A stretch of 64,000 bases of DNA, from positions 670,001 through 734,000 of the forward strand of contig JAWZYV010019913.1 of NCBI GenBank assembly GCA_038373885.1. The letters run 5' to 3'. Positions 22,079 through 33,034 of this stretch are shown piece by piece (the stretch's first letter is position 1; each line of letters starts with the position of its first letter). The DNA comes from Cheiracanthium punctorium. Lineage: Eukaryota; Arthropoda; Arachnida; Araneae; Cheiracanthiidae. The translations under genes were made by a program, and so were the position numbers. The notes below the pieces were generated by a model. The model was not told the DNA's origin and searched no databases. It was given only the letters and a program-made list of their open reading frames with translations.

Positions 22079-23087
22079 ATCGGGTATGTGAGCACTCCTC
22101 TCCTTTGTACAAATTGTACAGCGCGTGATAATGCTTGTTACGAGGTGATCAACAACCATAGAGTCCGGTAATCGCCATTCCTCCTGTAGGGCAGTTTCAA
22201 AATCTCTGAGAGGGGCTGGAGGTGTGAAACGTCCACATATAACACGGCCAAGGGCATCCCCAAGATTTTCAATTGGATTAAGGTCCGGCGAGTAAGCGGG
22301 CCACTCCATACGCGCAATCCCCTCACTCTCTAGAAAGTCGTCAACGCTAGCAGCTCCATGGGGACGCACATTATTGTCCATTAAAACAAAGGAGAAACAA
22401 CTGCTGCAGCGTACAGTTTTACAATAGGGCTTAGAAATCCTCTCGTACAGCTGTCACTGAACCTGGCCTGTAGATGTGCAGGTCGGTGCGATATCCCAAT
22501 TAAAATCCTTGCCCAGACCATGATGCTTCCACCGCGTAATGTAGGATGTTCGGTGATGTTCTAGGGTCGATTGCGTCTGCCTTGTTCCCTCCAGACCCTT
22601 ACAGGCTTATAATCTGATTGTCGGGTAAATCCGGTTTCATCTGTTAACATAACGTTGCTCCAATCCAATTCACACACTGGCAGCACAATTTTAATCGTGC
22701 CCCTCTGGATTGGACTGATAAAGGAACACAAACTCGTAGTGGAGGGCTTACAGACCATTCATGTGTAACCTTCGACGAACAATAGTGGTAGATATCGTCT
22801 TACTAATAGCCGTTGTAACTATAAATGTCGTACGTGTGGAGGTCGATATTCGATTCCAGTTGGCTACTACAGTAATATATCGATCGAAGCGGGGGTTATA
22901 AAACTTGGACGACCGGCTACAGGACTTTGGACAACTATTTGGCTGGTTTGAAATTGTTTCCATAATCCTGAAAGGATAGAATGATGAACGCTGAAGAAAA
23001 GAGCAACATCTATGGCAGACTGTCCTGCTCAATGCATCCGACAGCCCGTCAGCGCTCAGAATCTTCCATTTGTCTTCTGGAAGCCAT
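22079..23087 (-). pseudogene. Tc1-type transposase, near full length, frameshifted
   Basis: The minus strand starts with ATG at 23087 (MASRRQMEDSER, then a stop). It continues with an HTH region containing AGQSAIDVALFFSVHHS and LWKQFQTSQIVV, and a GRP hook (VAGRPSF). The second HTH part contains TIVRRRLHMNGL. The first catalytic region is DWSNVMLTDETGF followed by VRVWREQG (about 22670-22590). The second aspartate is in DNNVRPH (22380). The third catalytic region is WPAYSPDLNPIENLGDAL. About 335 codons fit the usual length of roughly 340. At least one early stop and frameshifts break it. By my count, 35 residues separate the second D and the E, one more than the usual 34. A Tc1 transposase cuts and pastes its element at TA sites. 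Confidence 0.88.
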
Positions 23088-23097
23088 AGATACCCGT

Positions 23098-23929
23098 TAG
23101 AGATGAGTTCGGGCTCATTTTTTGAAGCCCGAGCCCGCCCGAGCCCGCCCGAGCCCGAGGACTTTTAATCCGAGCCCGCCCGAGCCCGAGCAATATTATT
23201 TAAACCGGAGCCCGAGCCCGCCCGAGCCCGAAATTTCAGCGAAAGAAAAAAAAATTCAATTACTTCATTGATAGCATAAAATAAATTTTGCAGTTTATGC
23301 AAATTAAAGACAAATATAGTTGCAAACTCTCAATGCACTTTTTAATTCTTTATATCCATGTTCATCAAATAATGTCGGATCTCATGACTAACTAAGTAAT
23401 ATAAGCCGCCGTTCTGAAATACCCAAAGAGCTTCACGCACCTTCTAGGCGCCCGTGCACAGTGGCGGATCCAGAAATTCTCTTTTGGGAGGGGCTAAAGT
23501 TTGAAAAAGGCTTATTTCACCCAAACAAAATATGCAATAAAGCAAAATTTTAGTCCTAACCAATGTAAGAACTTTTGGGAGGGGCTAAGTGATTAAAAAA
23601 GATCACTTAACATATTCAAAGTGCATAATGAAGCAGAATGTTACCCTTTAGCAACCCCTTTTTTGGGGGGGAGGCTGAAGCCCCGTAGCCCCTCCCCTGA
23701 ATCCGCTGGTGCGCCGTGGTGCCCCTATTTTTTTATAAGTACTTTTATATTCCTCATGAATGACTTTTTAAAATCTGTTTCAAGGAGTATGTTCAATAAA
23801 GAAGAAATTTTTCACGAGCCCGAGCCCGCCCGAGCCCGAACGCAGTTGTGAATTACAGAGCCCGAGCCCGGTTCGGGCCCGGGCTCGGGCTCGGGCTTTC
23901 GGGCTCGGGCTGAGCCCGTCTCATCTCTA
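23098..23929. mobile_element. hAT-type MITE with GAGCCCG repeats, next to the transposase start
   Basis: The 10-bp ends TAGAGATGAG and CTCATCTCTA are perfect inverted repeats, followed by CGGGCTC on both sides. The flanks ATACCCGT (23090-23097) and ATACACGT (23930-23937) agree in 7 of 8 bases, fitting an old hAT target duplication. Subterminal GAGCCCG/CCGAGCCCG repeats fill both ends (23128-23230, 23815-23915). A second MITE is nested at about 23459-23711. Confidence 0.85.
23459..23711. mobile_element. Nested hAT-like MITE (CAGTGGCGGATCC ends)
   Basis: The left end is CAGTGGCGGATCCAG; the reversed right end is CACCAGCGGATTCAG. A GGGAGGGGCTA motif lies inside each end. CAGTGGCGGATCC ends are familiar from hAT MITEs. 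No clean 8-bp duplication was seen. Confidence 0.6.
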
Positions 23930-24267
23930 ATACACGTCTAGTTTGAATAACAAAATCATACGAATATTCTAAATGCCTTTCATCAGCACTTACATTCACC
24001 TCCCTTAACTCTTCACAAAGGCGGTTTCTTATACGACTGCCTGTTTTGCATATTTCTCGACGCGAAATCATGATTGGCTGTTACCTAACAAATTTCCATA
24101 CTTCCTTCTACTTTTGCAGCAAATTTCAACTTCTTTAATTCAGATTGGTTTGCTGAAATTAACATTTTCCTCTCCGTACTTAACTTTTGGAAGTGTGAGT
24201 AGGTTATGGGGATTACAATGGGAGTTTAAAAATTCATTACTCGAGCTCTAATTACTGATTTAGTATG

Positions 24268-24370
24268 TTGTGTTAAGGCAAAGCTACGCAAGGGCTATCT
24301 ACCTAGGAGAAGCAAGAGATTGTGTTGGTAGGAAGAATTTTTTAGCTGTTCTAACGCATTAATCGATTTG
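24268..24370 (+). repeat. Dispersed ~150-bp repeat, copy 3 (truncated)
   Basis: GTTAAGGCAAAGCTACGCAA, GGGCTATCTACCTAGGAG, GGTAGGAAGAATTTTTTAG and TTCTAACGCATTAAT follow the family order; the second half is lost. Confidence 0.55.
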
Positions 24371-24667
24371 CATGTTACGAAACTGCATACTTTGATTTTT
24401 TAGCGCATAGATCATTAATTTTAGACTGCTAATCTTTAAAAGAATAAATTTCTCGCTCTCCGTGTTTCTGCGATTTCAATAAGCTCAGATTCCCAAAAAG
24501 CATTGAAATACACAGTTTTTGCCGGCAGAAAAAGTTTTACACAATAATGTATGAGTTCGCGATATAATCTAAAAAAATTCTGAAGTGACGCCACTCGACT
24601 TTCCGAACATCTGATATTTACCAAGCGTATAAATGAATTTCATTCAACTGAATCGGATCTTGTGTTC

Positions 24668-25045
24668 AGGCACTAGTGCACTTTCAATCGAATGCGCCAT
24701 TTAGACACTAGCTTATTTTAAATGATTTGCGTCTATAGGCCTTAACGTATAAGAATTATTTTTTCCAATCCCTCGAATAAACTATCAACTCTACACAAAC
24801 CAAAATCAGTGCCGATCATGTGACCGTGACCTTTTATATACGTGTCAATTTGTGGTCAATCAATGCACCGCTTAGACGCTAGTGCACTTTCAAGAATTTA
24901 CGCCCATCAGCCATAATGTAAAAGAAATATTTTTTGTAACTCTGTAAAAAGAAAATCAATACTGGTCTTGGGACGGTGTTGTATAACATACGTACCACAT
25001 TTGACCTCACTCGAATGCATCGTTTAGGAGCTATAGTGTTCACTC
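24668..25045. repeat. Three degenerate tandem units of ~150-170 bp
   Basis: AATGCGCCATTTAGACACTAG, AATGCACCGCTTAGACGCTAG-like and AATGCATCGTTTAGGAGCTA-like strings begin at about 24690, 24863 and 25015. GTGCACTTTCAA follows or precedes two of them. Confidence 0.55.
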
Positions 25046-25047
25046 AA

Positions 25048-25068
25048 ACACACACACACACACACACA
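25048..25068. repeat. (AC)n microsatellite
   Basis: About ten AC dinucleotides. Confidence 0.9.
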
Positions 25069-25319
25069 AATTTCATAAAAATAGCAAAAATGAATTCAGA
25101 ATACCTCAAAGCGTGTAAATACGCCAAAATCTCTAAGTCGATTTTATTTTTTCATGATTACAATACTACCTTATAATGGTACATTTTCGGAAAGCAAAAA
25201 GACGAAAATCATTTATATTTCATTATATTAGCATTTAAAATAATGAATTAAAGTAAATAAAAAGACTGTAAGAAAAACTGAAAAGACTAAAAGTAAGAAA
25301 AACTGAAAAAGATAAAAAA

Positions 25320-25780
25320 AAAAGAATTTGTTTTGGTTGAATATATTTTTTCCCTTTTAAAGCAAATGAATTCAAAGGTGAAAAATTCGTAATCAGAGAA
25401 GTAGTCTTTAATTTCTTTAGAATATTATTGTTAAAAAAAAACAGAACCAAGAAAGCTCTGAATAATTAATGTAAAGGATTGCTTCAAAATGCTACTTTAA
25501 AGACTCTTTTGCAGATGGAAAGGGATTTCACGATGATCTCTTTACAAGGAAAAAAACCCTCTGAATTTCTTTTAAGAAGTTTGTATTGTTGGAAAAAAAA
25601 ATTGGCTCCATGAAGGTTGTTAGTACATTATTATTTCTTGATATATATACCTGTGCTAAATCAATCTTCGGTTAAAACGATGAAGGAAAACACGAAAAAT
25701 CTTGATCCGGTTAATACGAGTTGTGTACGAGAGAATTGGGAGAGTTGTACAGCATTTTGAGATGATTAAGATATCATGGT
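25320..25780. repeat. Old repeat family X, copy 1
   Basis: Aligns in order with 27130-27620, 36230-36680 and 41190-41620: an A-rich stretch, AGACTCTTTTGCAGATG-like, a purine block, then TTCTTGATAT and CAATCTTCGG. This is the most diverged of the four. All frames contain stops. Confidence 0.45.
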
Positions 25781-25959
25781 TACGGTAGGTGATTGCCTAT
25801 TTTCCATAAAATGAAAAAAAAAATGCCCTCCACTTTTTAATAGGTTTATAGTACGAAAATATGAAAGGAAAAAGAAGTAAAAAATTCTTTTTAGTACGAA
25901 AGCAGGTTAAAGTATTCTAAAGTATTCTTTTCTTTCCTATGACAGGTCAATGGGTCTGG

Positions 25960-26042
25960 GTTTGATTGTCAAAATGACGGTCATTTCATTGTTGGGGAGC
26001 GTCCAGTAGGCAGGCCAACGTTGCCCTCTATGTAAGGTCTTC
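25960..26042 (-). repeat. SINE central-domain fragment
   Basis: AATGACGGTCATTTCATTG, GGAGCGTCCAGTAGGCAGG and CCAACGTTGCCCTCTATG match the shared body domain of the SINEs at 14900-15010 and 18960-19060. No tRNA head is attached. Confidence 0.5.
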
Positions 26043-26079
26043 TAATTTTTGCCAAATTCCAGATGAGAGACCTTGGCTT

Positions 26080-26150
26080 TGCTTCTCCGGAGGCATCGTT
26101 TGAATCATAGAGATTTGAATACAAGGAGACGGCATTAGCTGTCCTCAGCA
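26080..26150 (+). repeat. Tail fragment of the 5S-derived SINE
   Basis: CTCCGGAGGCATCGTTTGAA and TGAATACAAGGAGACGGCAT, then TAGCTGTC, match the 3' part of the minus-strand SINE at 26640-26885 in opposite orientation. Confidence 0.6.
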
Positions 26151-26341
26151 TTGGAAGAAATGAAGTAACTGTGTTGGTCTAAGTATGGTGGAACATTTAG
26201 TTGGTTCCTTTTTAAATAACAGTGAAAGATGCACGATTTTACGGATTAAAAAATAAGGATAGAGAATTATATGATACAATAGTTCTAAATACAAAATCTT
26301 AGCATTCTACAGTTAAAAGTTTTATAGTTATGCAAAATACG

Positions 26342-26541
26342 CATGGGCGCAGCAGAATATTTCCCAGGGGGGGCAGAGACTACTCCAGGGGGGTGGGGCA
26401 AAGACTACTCAAGGGGAGGGCAAAAACTACTTCAACGTATGGTTACCATGTTGGAAAGAGCAAAAAAGCAAGGGAAAACACTGCATACAAACATCCAGGG
26501 GGGCATTGCCCCCCCCTTGCCCCATGTTGCCGGCGCCCATG
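26342..26541. mobile_element. 200-bp hAT-like MITE
   Basis: The ends CATGGGCGC and GCGCCCATG are inverted. The flanks AAAATACG and CAAATACG agree in 7 of 8 bases. The interior is G-rich on the plus strand (GGGGGGGC, CCAGGGGGG tracts). Short overlapping frames through it are by-products of the composition. Confidence 0.75.
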
Positions 26542-26639
26542 CAAATACGTAATTATTTTTGGCGACATTACTTCTTTAAAATTGGAACTGTCACCATAGA
26601 ATAACACTATCATATTGCAATATATATCGGGGATATGGT

Positions 26640-26885
26640 GGCTCGATTACAGTTTCGGGTTCACTGTCAGATAGCTAATGCTGTCTCCTTGTATTCATAT
26701 CTGTATGGTTTGAACATCGGAGCCACGGTGGATTTTACGTGCACTAGCTCGCTTTTGCGCACACGGTCTACAGTCGCCTCACTCTACAGAGGTGTTCACC
26801 TTCCCAAGCACTAGCCAAACCTGATGCCGCATCACTTTCGGTGGTCTGATGGTAACAGAGTTAAAGCAACTGGACCACTACAGGA
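26640..26885 (-). repeat. 5S rRNA-derived SINE (SINE3 type)
   Basis: Read on the minus strand from about 26882, the head contains ATCAGACCACCGAAAGTGAT, GCGGCATCAGG and GGCTAGTGCTTGGG, then AAGGTGAACACC. This follows the 5S rRNA order (GTCCGATCACCGAA, AAGCAGC, GGTTAGTACTTGGATGG, GACC) including the region of the internal C box. A body of about 130 bp follows and ends with TGAATACAAGGAGACAGCAT. Such SINEs are transcribed by pol III from the 5S-type internal promoter and moved by LINE enzymes. It is too diverged to be a functional 5S gene. Confidence 0.75.
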
Positions 26886-27129
26886 CAAATATTCTGAAGT
26901 AAGCTGCTGATTTTTCTGATCACTGAATATATTTTTAAGAGTGCTGTTTCTGAGAAGTCGATAATGAAAACGGTTCGATTAATTACAATATATAAATAGA
27001 TTTTTTTTCCATGAATAGAAAAACTGCCACACTATAGTTACTATAGCTTGATAGGGAATTAAAAAAAAATATTTACCTTTATTATTGTTCACATTAATGC
27101 AAAAAATAAGAGTTGTAAGGTATAAAAAA

Positions 27130-27620
27130 ATCACTTTGCTTGCTCCAGTTCACCACTTTAATGCAAATGAATTTCAAAATACGGAATTTTTAATTACAAT
27201 AACAGCCTTTAATTTTCTTAGAGTATTTTTTGAAAAAAAAATCCGTTGAATAATTAATTAGAAGGATTACTTCTAAACGTTCTTATTAAGAGTCATTTAC
27301 ATCTGAAGACAGGCTTTACAATGGACCAGTTAAAAGAGAGAAGTTTGTCATTTTTTAAGTAAAAAGACTTAAATTGAGGGGGGGGGGATCTGAGAGTAGC
27401 TTTACTGAAGCCATTTGAGTACTTTATGTTCGTGATATTATGGATTAAAGTAATCTTCAGGGAATATAAAAGAGAAAAAGGGAAAATTGTTGAGACATTT
27501 TTTACAGAGTTGTTTTAAAGGTAAAAGTAACATGTGTTTGTGAATATTCATCGCCTATTATGAAACGATTAGGGTGGCATGGTTCAGACAATTGGTTGTT
27601 TTACGTAGTCAGAGTTATTA
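27130..27620. repeat. Old repeat family X, copy 2
   Basis: Contains TTATGGATTAAAGTAATCTT followed by CAGGGAATATAAAAGAG, shared almost exactly with 41452-41480 and 36494-36520. Flanking blocks GACCAGTTAAAAG and AACAGGTGTTT-like strings are also shared. A G-run lies at 27378-27386. Confidence 0.6.
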
Positions 27621-27779
27621 TAACAATGGTTATTTTGATATAACTGTTGAGAAATATATATTACGAGTTTTATATTTTAGAAAAATACAAAATTGAAACT
27701 ACACTGCTCTTGTTTTTGTATTTTAAATCAGTTTAAACGTTTCAAAAAATACTTAATGAAATGAAAAATAATTTTAAAG

Positions 27780-29165
27780 TATTCCGTAAATAAATTAAAA
27801 TTGCACCGGCCAACACGATTTTTGGGTCTGATTTCTACATGTTAAATTTTCTCCTCCGCCAAAACTAAGGAAAATAATTTTTTTTTTAAATGAAAGTTTG
27901 CTTTTGCAGAAATTAAAGCAATATTTCATTTTTTTGGCAAAATCACTGATTTATATATATATTTTTCATAATTCCACTCTAAATTATGATCAGAAAAGTT
28001 TTTGCTGGATATAAAAGTTTTTTTAAATTCAAGATTTGTGATAAACAATAACATATTAATGTAAAATAATAAGAAATTAATGTCTAAAAGTGAATATTTT
28101 TCGTATTTCTTTTATGTTCGTATGAGCAAATAATACAAACAAATAACAATATTACAAATAATACTACAAATAATACTTCAAGCAATACTACAGAGTTACA
28201 AATAATAATACAGTTTACTTTCGGGTTAATCGAAGTGCTGCCATCTTTCGTTTATGAAATAAATTAAAGTATACTTATCGAGGTAAATCAGACAAAAGCA
28301 AACTTAAAATGCCAAAACTAAAAATGCTTAAAAACTAAAAATGAAAATTTAAGTGTTTTTCAATGTCTAGAATTAGAATCTAAGCATGAGAACAGAACAA
28401 CCCCCCCCCCCAAAAAAAAAAAAAAATGTTGACCGGTGTTATCAACGAAGAAAATGCTTAAAAATATTAAATATCCTTTTCATATGAAAAATTGTCAAAA
28501 AATGTTACTTATCTTTTGTAAATGTTTGTAAAATTCTTCGAACATATCGAAAATTTTTGCAGTGACTTATACTTGCTATGTGAAATCACAATTCATTTTC
28601 TAATTTTTTTTACTTCTAAATTTCTAGAAGTTAATACGGTGTGCTTGAATCACCTAATTTACTCTGTATTTCTACAGAAAACATTGTATTTCATTTCGTG
28701 TGTTTCTGTTTTTGATCTAGGGGAGATCGGACTAGCAGGTATAGTCTTAAGTTATTGATTTTTATAATTTTTTGCTCAATTTTTTTAGCAAAATTGAACA
28801 GCATTTTTAAAGCCTAGAAATTCAGATATGAATACCAAGAGTTCTGTTTTTGTAATGAGTGTAGTTTATGTTTAACAGAAGCCTATAAATTAAGAGAAAA
28901 AGGACATGATAACCCGTCGAACGGTAAGTTGTCTTGTCTATACATATGGGGCAAGTTGGCACACGCTTTAGTTAAAAAAATCAACCTTGCATTTAAGAAA
29001 ACCCAATCGTATTTTCACAAATTATAACAAACCATTTGTATTATAACAAAGGTTACTGTTACTGAACATCGTAAACTTTAAATAGTAAAGCTATAAAAAT
29101 AATAAGTGAGCATTGGGAAGCTTCTGGCCTACTTGAATTAATCAACAGAGTTACAGTTATCACAA
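27780..29165. other. No recognisable gene
   Basis: Very AT-rich. A C-run followed by an A-run lies at about 28400-28425. The frame at 28522-28758 resembles no known protein. Confidence 0.4.
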
Positions 29166-29168
29166 ATA

Positions 29169-29752
29169 TACTTTTTGTCCCAGAAAGATGGTAACAAGCT
29201 TTAATTCTTTGTCTATGTCTATTCTTTGTCTTCCTGATTAGTAAAATGTGCCCCCATACACTAATATGTTGATGTACAAAATTTCAACTTTCCATCAGAA
29301 AAAGTCTGAGATATCTTTGTATCAGGGGATATACATGAATATGAATGTGAAAGTTTAATGTGTAAAAAATTATTTTCTTTGGTAATTTCTGCACAACTCC
29401 TGAAACTCGACCATCCGACGTAATTTAATTTTTCAGTTCCATTGAAAAGTGGTTTAAGTCAGCATACATTTATACTCATATCGCCGACAATTTTAGGACA
29501 TAATTCTGAAATTTTGTCCATTACCTCATTAGTGTATGGTGCACATTTTACTAACTGGGAATTTTTTGTACGGGGTCGTATACACATTTAAAAAATATAA
29601 CTTTTTGAAACTTTATGAAAGGAATTTCTTCTTAATAGTCTTTTTTCCTACCTTATTTTGAACATTTTTTCAGTAATTATTTTGATAATTTTTCCACTTA
29701 TACTTAATATACAAAGAATTAAAGTTTGTTTTCATCTTTTTGGGACACTCTG
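29169..29752. mobile_element. Inverted-repeat element, mariner-like ends
   Basis: The left end TTTTTGTCCCAGAAAGATGG pairs with the reversed right end GAGTGTCCCAAAAAGATGA, and both continue into AA.CTTTAATTCTTTGT. A second paired block, TAGTAAAATGTGC followed by CATACACTAAT, lies at 29240-29270 and, reversed, at 29525-29560. No transposase is visible. Confidence 0.65.
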
Positions 29753-30217
29753 CATGAAATCGAGTGTCTCCATTGTGTAGGATATATGTGCTCAAAATTT
29801 AGAACTCACTTCCTCTGTGTTTACAGTACTTTGATGTTCATGGGCCCGTAGTACAGCAGTTTTTTATTAGTTTTTCGAGTAGATGTTTTTCATGTAGTTA
29901 CGAATGCAAGTGGACAAGCAAAACATGAATCTGACGCATCTTGAAAGGTAGGGTGATCTTTTTTCTTACCTTGATATCGGAACGCCTATTAAACAATTTG
30001 CTGGTCACACGTACTGGTTAATCCATAAAGCCGATAAAATAGCAGAAAATATTCTGAAATAACGTTAAGTGTTACCCGGAGTACCCGGAATACCAACAAC
30101 TTGCCACTTTTTAATGCGCATACTACCCGTACAACACATATTTTTCCCCCCCGCGCAAAATGAGAGATATGACCTTCTAAACGTAAACAACTTAAATTAC
30201 GCATGGAGTAGATAGAG

Positions 30218-30371
30218 TTACCGTATATCCAAAGCAAATTTAGGCTACGTCAAGCAATTTCTTTTAGATTTTATATTCTGTATTTTATATTCGGTGTATA
30301 ACACGCACACGAAAAAATGAAGTAAATTTTTCAAGCTGAAAGTTCGTGTTATACGCCGAGATATACGGTAA
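30218..30371. mobile_element. Short MITE with TACCGTATAT ends
   Basis: TTACCGTATAT at the left and ATATACGGTAA at the right are perfect 11-bp inverted repeats. An internal pair, GTGTATAACACG and CGTGTTATACGC, lies at about 30282-30357. TA at the ends fits a Tc1/mariner/pogo target. Confidence 0.7.
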
Positions 30372-30482
30372 TCAGGCAGCATGAAAACTACACAAGTTAA
30401 ATTTCAATTATTAAGATGAAGAGCGTTGGAAATTAGAAAAATAATGAAGCAGCAATGGAAAAAAAGAGGAAATATTTGTATA

Positions 30483-33034
30483 TCTATACTATTAAAATCT
30501 GTGCGCGTCTGTCTGTCTGTCTGTGTGTAGCATCATCTCCTCCGAAACCGCTGGGAGTTGAGTTTCAATCGAGGTGTCCACTTATTCGAAAAATTCCGAG
30601 GAAGGTCTTCCGCTAATTTAAATTTCGAAATTCGAATTAGTTTAGGAGATATTGATAAAAAACCCCGTCAAAAACACTAATTTTTGCTCTCCGCAACTCA
30701 ACGATTGTAACCCCTGTGGTGAAAATGTGAGAAATAAGCATCGAGGTTGCCATGTTTGGCGAATTTATTAAATGATTTACACTCTTGCATTAAAAATAAA
30801 GGAATAATACTTTTTTTCTGTTTGGAATATTTGCTAGGTTACTTTTTAATTAAAATATCGTCTGCGTGGGAAATCAGAGCAGGAATTCAATATTTTTTAT
30901 ACGCAAAAGAAAAAGGATTTGTAAATTTCAGAGACTAAAGTGCATAACCTTATAATTTGGCGAAAAAAAATGGCTTATATGGCGATTTGGGAAAGTGGAT
31001 TCTAGTGGTTTGCACACAATTTTAGGCTTGGCGCAATTTACTGAGAGCGTAAAGAAATAGTATTTTTAAAAACAAGTGCAGATTTTACTAGAATTTAGCC
31101 TGAAATTTTAATTTTCTGTTCAGAAATAATGCAGTTATTAAGGCGATTTTAAATGATTTGCATCAAGTTAAATAAATTGATTTAAGTTAGGGAAACCCCG
31201 CCAAATTTTAGAAAATTACACTTTATCATTTGTATTGCTAATTCTATGCCCCGATTGATATGAGTTGGTGTTACGAGCGTATGAATAGATAATATTTTTT
31301 AATCCTGCCAAACAAGGTGTAATAAAATAGGAAGTCTTTATAAATACGAATGCTGTTTGAGATGAATGAGAATATTTTTTAAACCCAGTTAGACTAGCTG
31401 GTAATGCCTTTAAATTATTGCATTTATTGTCAAGTTTAATGTGTGATTCATTTTGGCTATTTGCCATCGACTGTCGACGTTAATTACGCCAAAATGGCAG
31501 TTCTAGCAAAGTAAACATAAATAAATCATTTCATATTCTATTTTTAACACTGCTACAGTTTCCGTATCAACGGAATCCATTGTTGCCACTTAAGTTGTTC
31601 AATTTAATAATTAAGTGAAACCACTCATTTCTACAGCTCTTAAGACCCAAAAAAGAGAAAACGCATTAAATATGAAACAAATAGAATTTTAACATATTTC
31701 CTTCGCGTGTGACGTCATTTCACGTCATTGTCTTCTGTTTTGCTGTCAGATTATCCGGATAAGCACATTACACGCTAATGTATGTGCAGCTTCGGCGGAC
31801 ATAAGGAAGCAATTTGTCGGGTGCGTATTTGCTTAACCCCTCTGTGTGTCTAAATTGAAGCATTGAAACTTTGTAGGCGTTTGTTTTTAAACTAGAAAAA
31901 GGCAGAGTAACGTCGTTAACGTGAAAGAAGCGATATGGAAAACTATTTAATTGGTAGCCATAATGCGAAATGATAATCGATTATTCACATGCGCAAAGCA
32001 ACAAAATTTCAAAAGTATGAAAAGTCAGGAATATGAAATGAAAATCCAAAATAAATCACCAGAGACTGGATAAGCATCGTGTACGAGAATGATATTGCAA
32101 TCATGTACATAACAAAGGCGCTTGCAAGGAATACAAAATATAATATGAAATTAATTGCTCTTTCTTCCCTTGGCGTTTGTGGAATCTTTCCGAATAATGA
32201 CATCCAATGTGCTTAGAATATTTCATATAAATTACTTTTTTGTTAAAGTTCTATTTATTTTTTCATATATCTTCCAGTTACTCCTATTACAAGACCTAGA
32301 GCTCTAGAAACGATTTCAGATTTTGTTTAATATTGAATTTGGCACTATGCAATTAATCTATGTTAAAAATAAAATATGAAATTAGTTATTTATTTAGTGT
32401 GAATTGGCAGTGAGATCAACGTTAGTTTTATGTAACAAGTGTGCTACTGTATTAAGAGTTCAGTAAGGGTAATAAGCTTTTCCGCTTAAGTTACGTCACA
32501 AATTTTTTCATTTGCGAAAGCGACAAGATCTTCACGGAAACAGGATGCATTTTTGGTTTCTGAACGTACAATGTGCATCGATTGCTTCGTGTAGGTTTTT
32601 TAAATTTTAGTAAAATTTAATAAAGTCATCTGCAACATAACTGTGCTAATGCATTGTCCACGCTTTACGAAATGCAAGATAAGATAAAATAGTATTCAAC
32701 ATCATGTAAAGTTATTCATATGGTATGTATGAATGCTATAAATTAAACCTAAAAAAGAGAATTATATGATGTAGAAATAAGGCATTTTTCGAAAGAGAAA
32801 CGTTTCGTCTGCATACCGTAAAGTTCTTACTTTTCTGATCGCCAGTGACAATGACGCAGTTTTTGTGTCATCATGTTGCAATCGTCTCAAATTTCCACTC
32901 ATGGAGTCAGCTTTTCGTCAGAACTCCAGCAATTTTTCACTATTAGAGATTCCTATCACTGGGTTTAATTCAAATTATATGTGTGTAAGGAAAAAATTCG
33001 TCTCCTACCGTGCGGAGAACGGGTAAGCAGCTAG
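30483..33034 (+). mobile_element. Non-autonomous Helitron, tandem copy 1
   Basis: Begins TCTATACTATTAAAATC after a host A (30482) and ends CAGCTAG. A short GC-rich hairpin (CCGT...ACGG, about 33008-33023) lies some ten bases before the end. TC start, CTRR end, a subterminal 3' hairpin and insertion at A/T without target duplication define Helitrons, which move by a rolling-circle mechanism. No Rep/helicase coding is present in 2552 bp. A tract of GTCTGTCT repeats lies near the start. The next base starts an identical 5' terminus. Confidence 0.88.
31216..31467 (-). other. Reading frame shared by both Helitron copies
   Basis: The minus-strand frame of 83 codons starts MANSQNESHIKLD and contains FVFIKTSYFITPCLAGLK and SGHRISNTND. 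The second Helitron copy keeps the same frame in its downstream part at 34056-34230 (FVFIQNSYFAIPCLAVLKK, SCHRISNTNA), although its upstream part has stops. I do not recognise the protein. It may be a captured exon fragment or simply two alignable copies of non-coding DNA. Confidence 0.3.

Noticed and set aside
23451..23719. 8-bp target duplication for the nested CAGTGGCGGATCC element
   Set aside because: CCCGTGCA and CGCCGTGG do not match well enough to count as a duplication.
26791..26882. Functional 5S rRNA gene
   Set aside because: The match is diverged, lacks the 5' and 3' paired ends, and continues into a SINE body.
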